A stretch of 64,000 nt of DNA, taken from positions 62,001-126,000 of the forward strand of contig NZ_AEYF01000044.1 in the NCBI RefSeq assembly GCF_000292525.1. Reading direction: 5' to 3'. Numbering within the stretch: the first letter of the stretch is position 1; every line of letters starts with the position of its first letter. The DNA is from Rhizobium sp. CCGE 510 (GTDB lineage: Bacteria; Pseudomonadota; Alphaproteobacteria; Rhizobiales; Rhizobiaceae). A program made the position numbers and the translations under genes. Positions 63,277 through 64,000 of this stretch are shown here, piece by piece. The notes below the pieces were generated by a model. That model ran no database searches and was not told where the DNA came from. It was given only the letters and a program-made list of their open reading frames with translations.

Positions 63277-64000
63277 TTATTCGGAAACGTCGACGCCGTC
63301 GAAGCGGTGAATGCCGAGCGGATCCATGAAGAAGCCGGTGACCTTCTTGCTCATCGGAACGAAGACGAGCGAGTGATCGAGGGTCGCCCAGGGGGCTTCC
63401 TTCTTGAAGATCAGCTGCGCCTGCTCATAGGCCTTGGTGCGCTCGCCGACATCGGCGGTCAGCTTGGCCTTGGTCATCAGTTCGTCGTATTCCTTGTTGC
63501 ACCACTGAGCGCGGTTGTTGCCGCCGACGGCGTCGCAGCCGAGCAGCGTATCCATGAAGTTATCCGGGTCGCCGTTGTCGCCGGTCCAGCCGAGGATGAC
63601 GGCGCCGTCGCGCTTCACGTCGGAGGAGAGCTTCAGATATTCGGCCCATTCATGGGTGACGATCTCGACCTTGACGCCAGCCTTGGCGAAGTCGGCCTGC
63701 ATCAGTTCAGCGGCACGGCGGGCATTCAGCATATACGGACGCGACACCGGCATTGCCCAGATCTTCATGCTGAGATCCTTGACGCCAGCATCGGCAAGAG
63801 CCTTCTTGGCGGCATCCGGATCGTACTTGTCGTCCTGAACAGCGTCGTTATAGGACCACATCGTCGGCGGGATCGGGTTCTTGGCAACGGCGGCCGCACC
63901 CTGGAAGACGGCGTCGATGATCGCCTGCTTGTTGATCGCCATGTTGAGGGCGCGGCGAACTTCCGGCTTGTCGAACGGAGCCATCTGCGTGTTGTAGGCG
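63277..64000 (-). CDS. dppA: Dipeptide ABC transporter binding protein, C-terminal part (runs off the right edge)
   Basis: The visible 241 codons are the C-terminal half of an SBP family-5 protein. Recognisable parts are FDKPEVRRALNMAINKQAII, WTGDNGDPDNFMDTLLGC (the W-x-x-D-x-x-D-P patch common in peptide binders) and WATLDHSLVFVPMSKKV. The start and signal peptide lie beyond position 64000. It is the first gene of the dppABCDF operon. Confidence 0.92.
   Translation of the reverse strand, partial: AYNTQMAPFDKPEVRRALNMAINKQAIIDAVFQGAAAVAKNPIPPTMWSYNDAVQDDKYDPDAAKKALADAGVKDLSMKIWAMPVSRPYMLNARRAAELMQADFAKAGVKVEIVTHEWAEYLKLSSDVKRDGAVILGWTGDNGDPDNFMDTLLGCDAVGGNNRAQWCNKEYDELMTKAKLTADVGERTKAYEQAQLIFKKEAPWATLDHSLVFVPMSKKVTGFFMDPLGIHRFDGVDVSE

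Overview
The window looks like chromosomal DNA of a Rhizobium-group alphaproteobacterium (R. etli / R. leguminosarum type). This is inferred from the high GC content, the guaB - rlmE - ppx - tRNA-Gln backbone, a RIME-like intergenic palindrome, Tat-type signal peptides and the many solute-binding-protein ABC transporters. No 16S rRNA gene or other decisive marker is present, so the species is not fixed.

Backbone 1 (1-9136): a MAPEG membrane protein, a small membrane protein, guaB (IMP dehydrogenase), a periplasmic metallo-beta-lactamase-fold hydrolase, a DHA2 drug exporter, a VOC protein, rlmE (23S rRNA 2'-O-methyltransferase), an exopolyphosphatase with a long basic N-terminal tail, and tRNA-Gln(CUG).

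Island at tRNA-Gln (9117-20495): the 3' end of the tRNA and its downstream sequence are repeated at 20402-20495. A third, decayed copy of the tRNA end lies at about 9544-9566, just after the 48-codon stump of an integrase-like gene. The cargo is a catabolic/uptake unit: flavin reductase-like protein, creatinase-like M24 protein without the usual metal ligands, a complete polyamine-type ABC transporter, an amino-acid-type binding protein and permease without an ATPase, a TIM-barrel isomerase and a GntR/FCD regulator. Two operons diverge from a regulatory region that carries two 14-bp palindromes with the same core.

Translationally coupled operon (20514-26462): an outer-membrane-type protein, a secreted DUF3604 protein, HupE, a second HupE-like protein, a membrane-anchored PpiC-type foldase and a HupE/UreJ_2 protein. 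The last five genes are joined by four successive 4-bp ATGA overlaps. This is the best candidate here for an undescribed system.

Surface polysaccharide locus (26982-51135): GDP-fucose synthesis (gmd, fcl), an arabinose-5-phosphate isomerase, an RgpF-like protein, several glycosyltransferases, three methyltransferases, the Wzm/Wzt ABC exporter, a hexapeptide-repeat acyltransferase and dTDP-rhamnose synthesis (rfbC-B-D-A). It probably makes a methylated, fucose- and rhamnose-containing O-antigen or related glycan exported by the ABC-transporter route.

Right border and backbone 2 (51196-64000): a broken second copy of the tail of an anti-sigma factor abuts a 2.05-kb group II intron. Then come the intact anti-sigma/ECF sigma pair, a TPR protein, a type III polyketide synthase with an ICMT-type methyltransferase, a DadA-like FAD oxidoreductase, gluconokinase, and a dipeptide ABC transporter (dppABCDF) whose dppA runs off the right edge.
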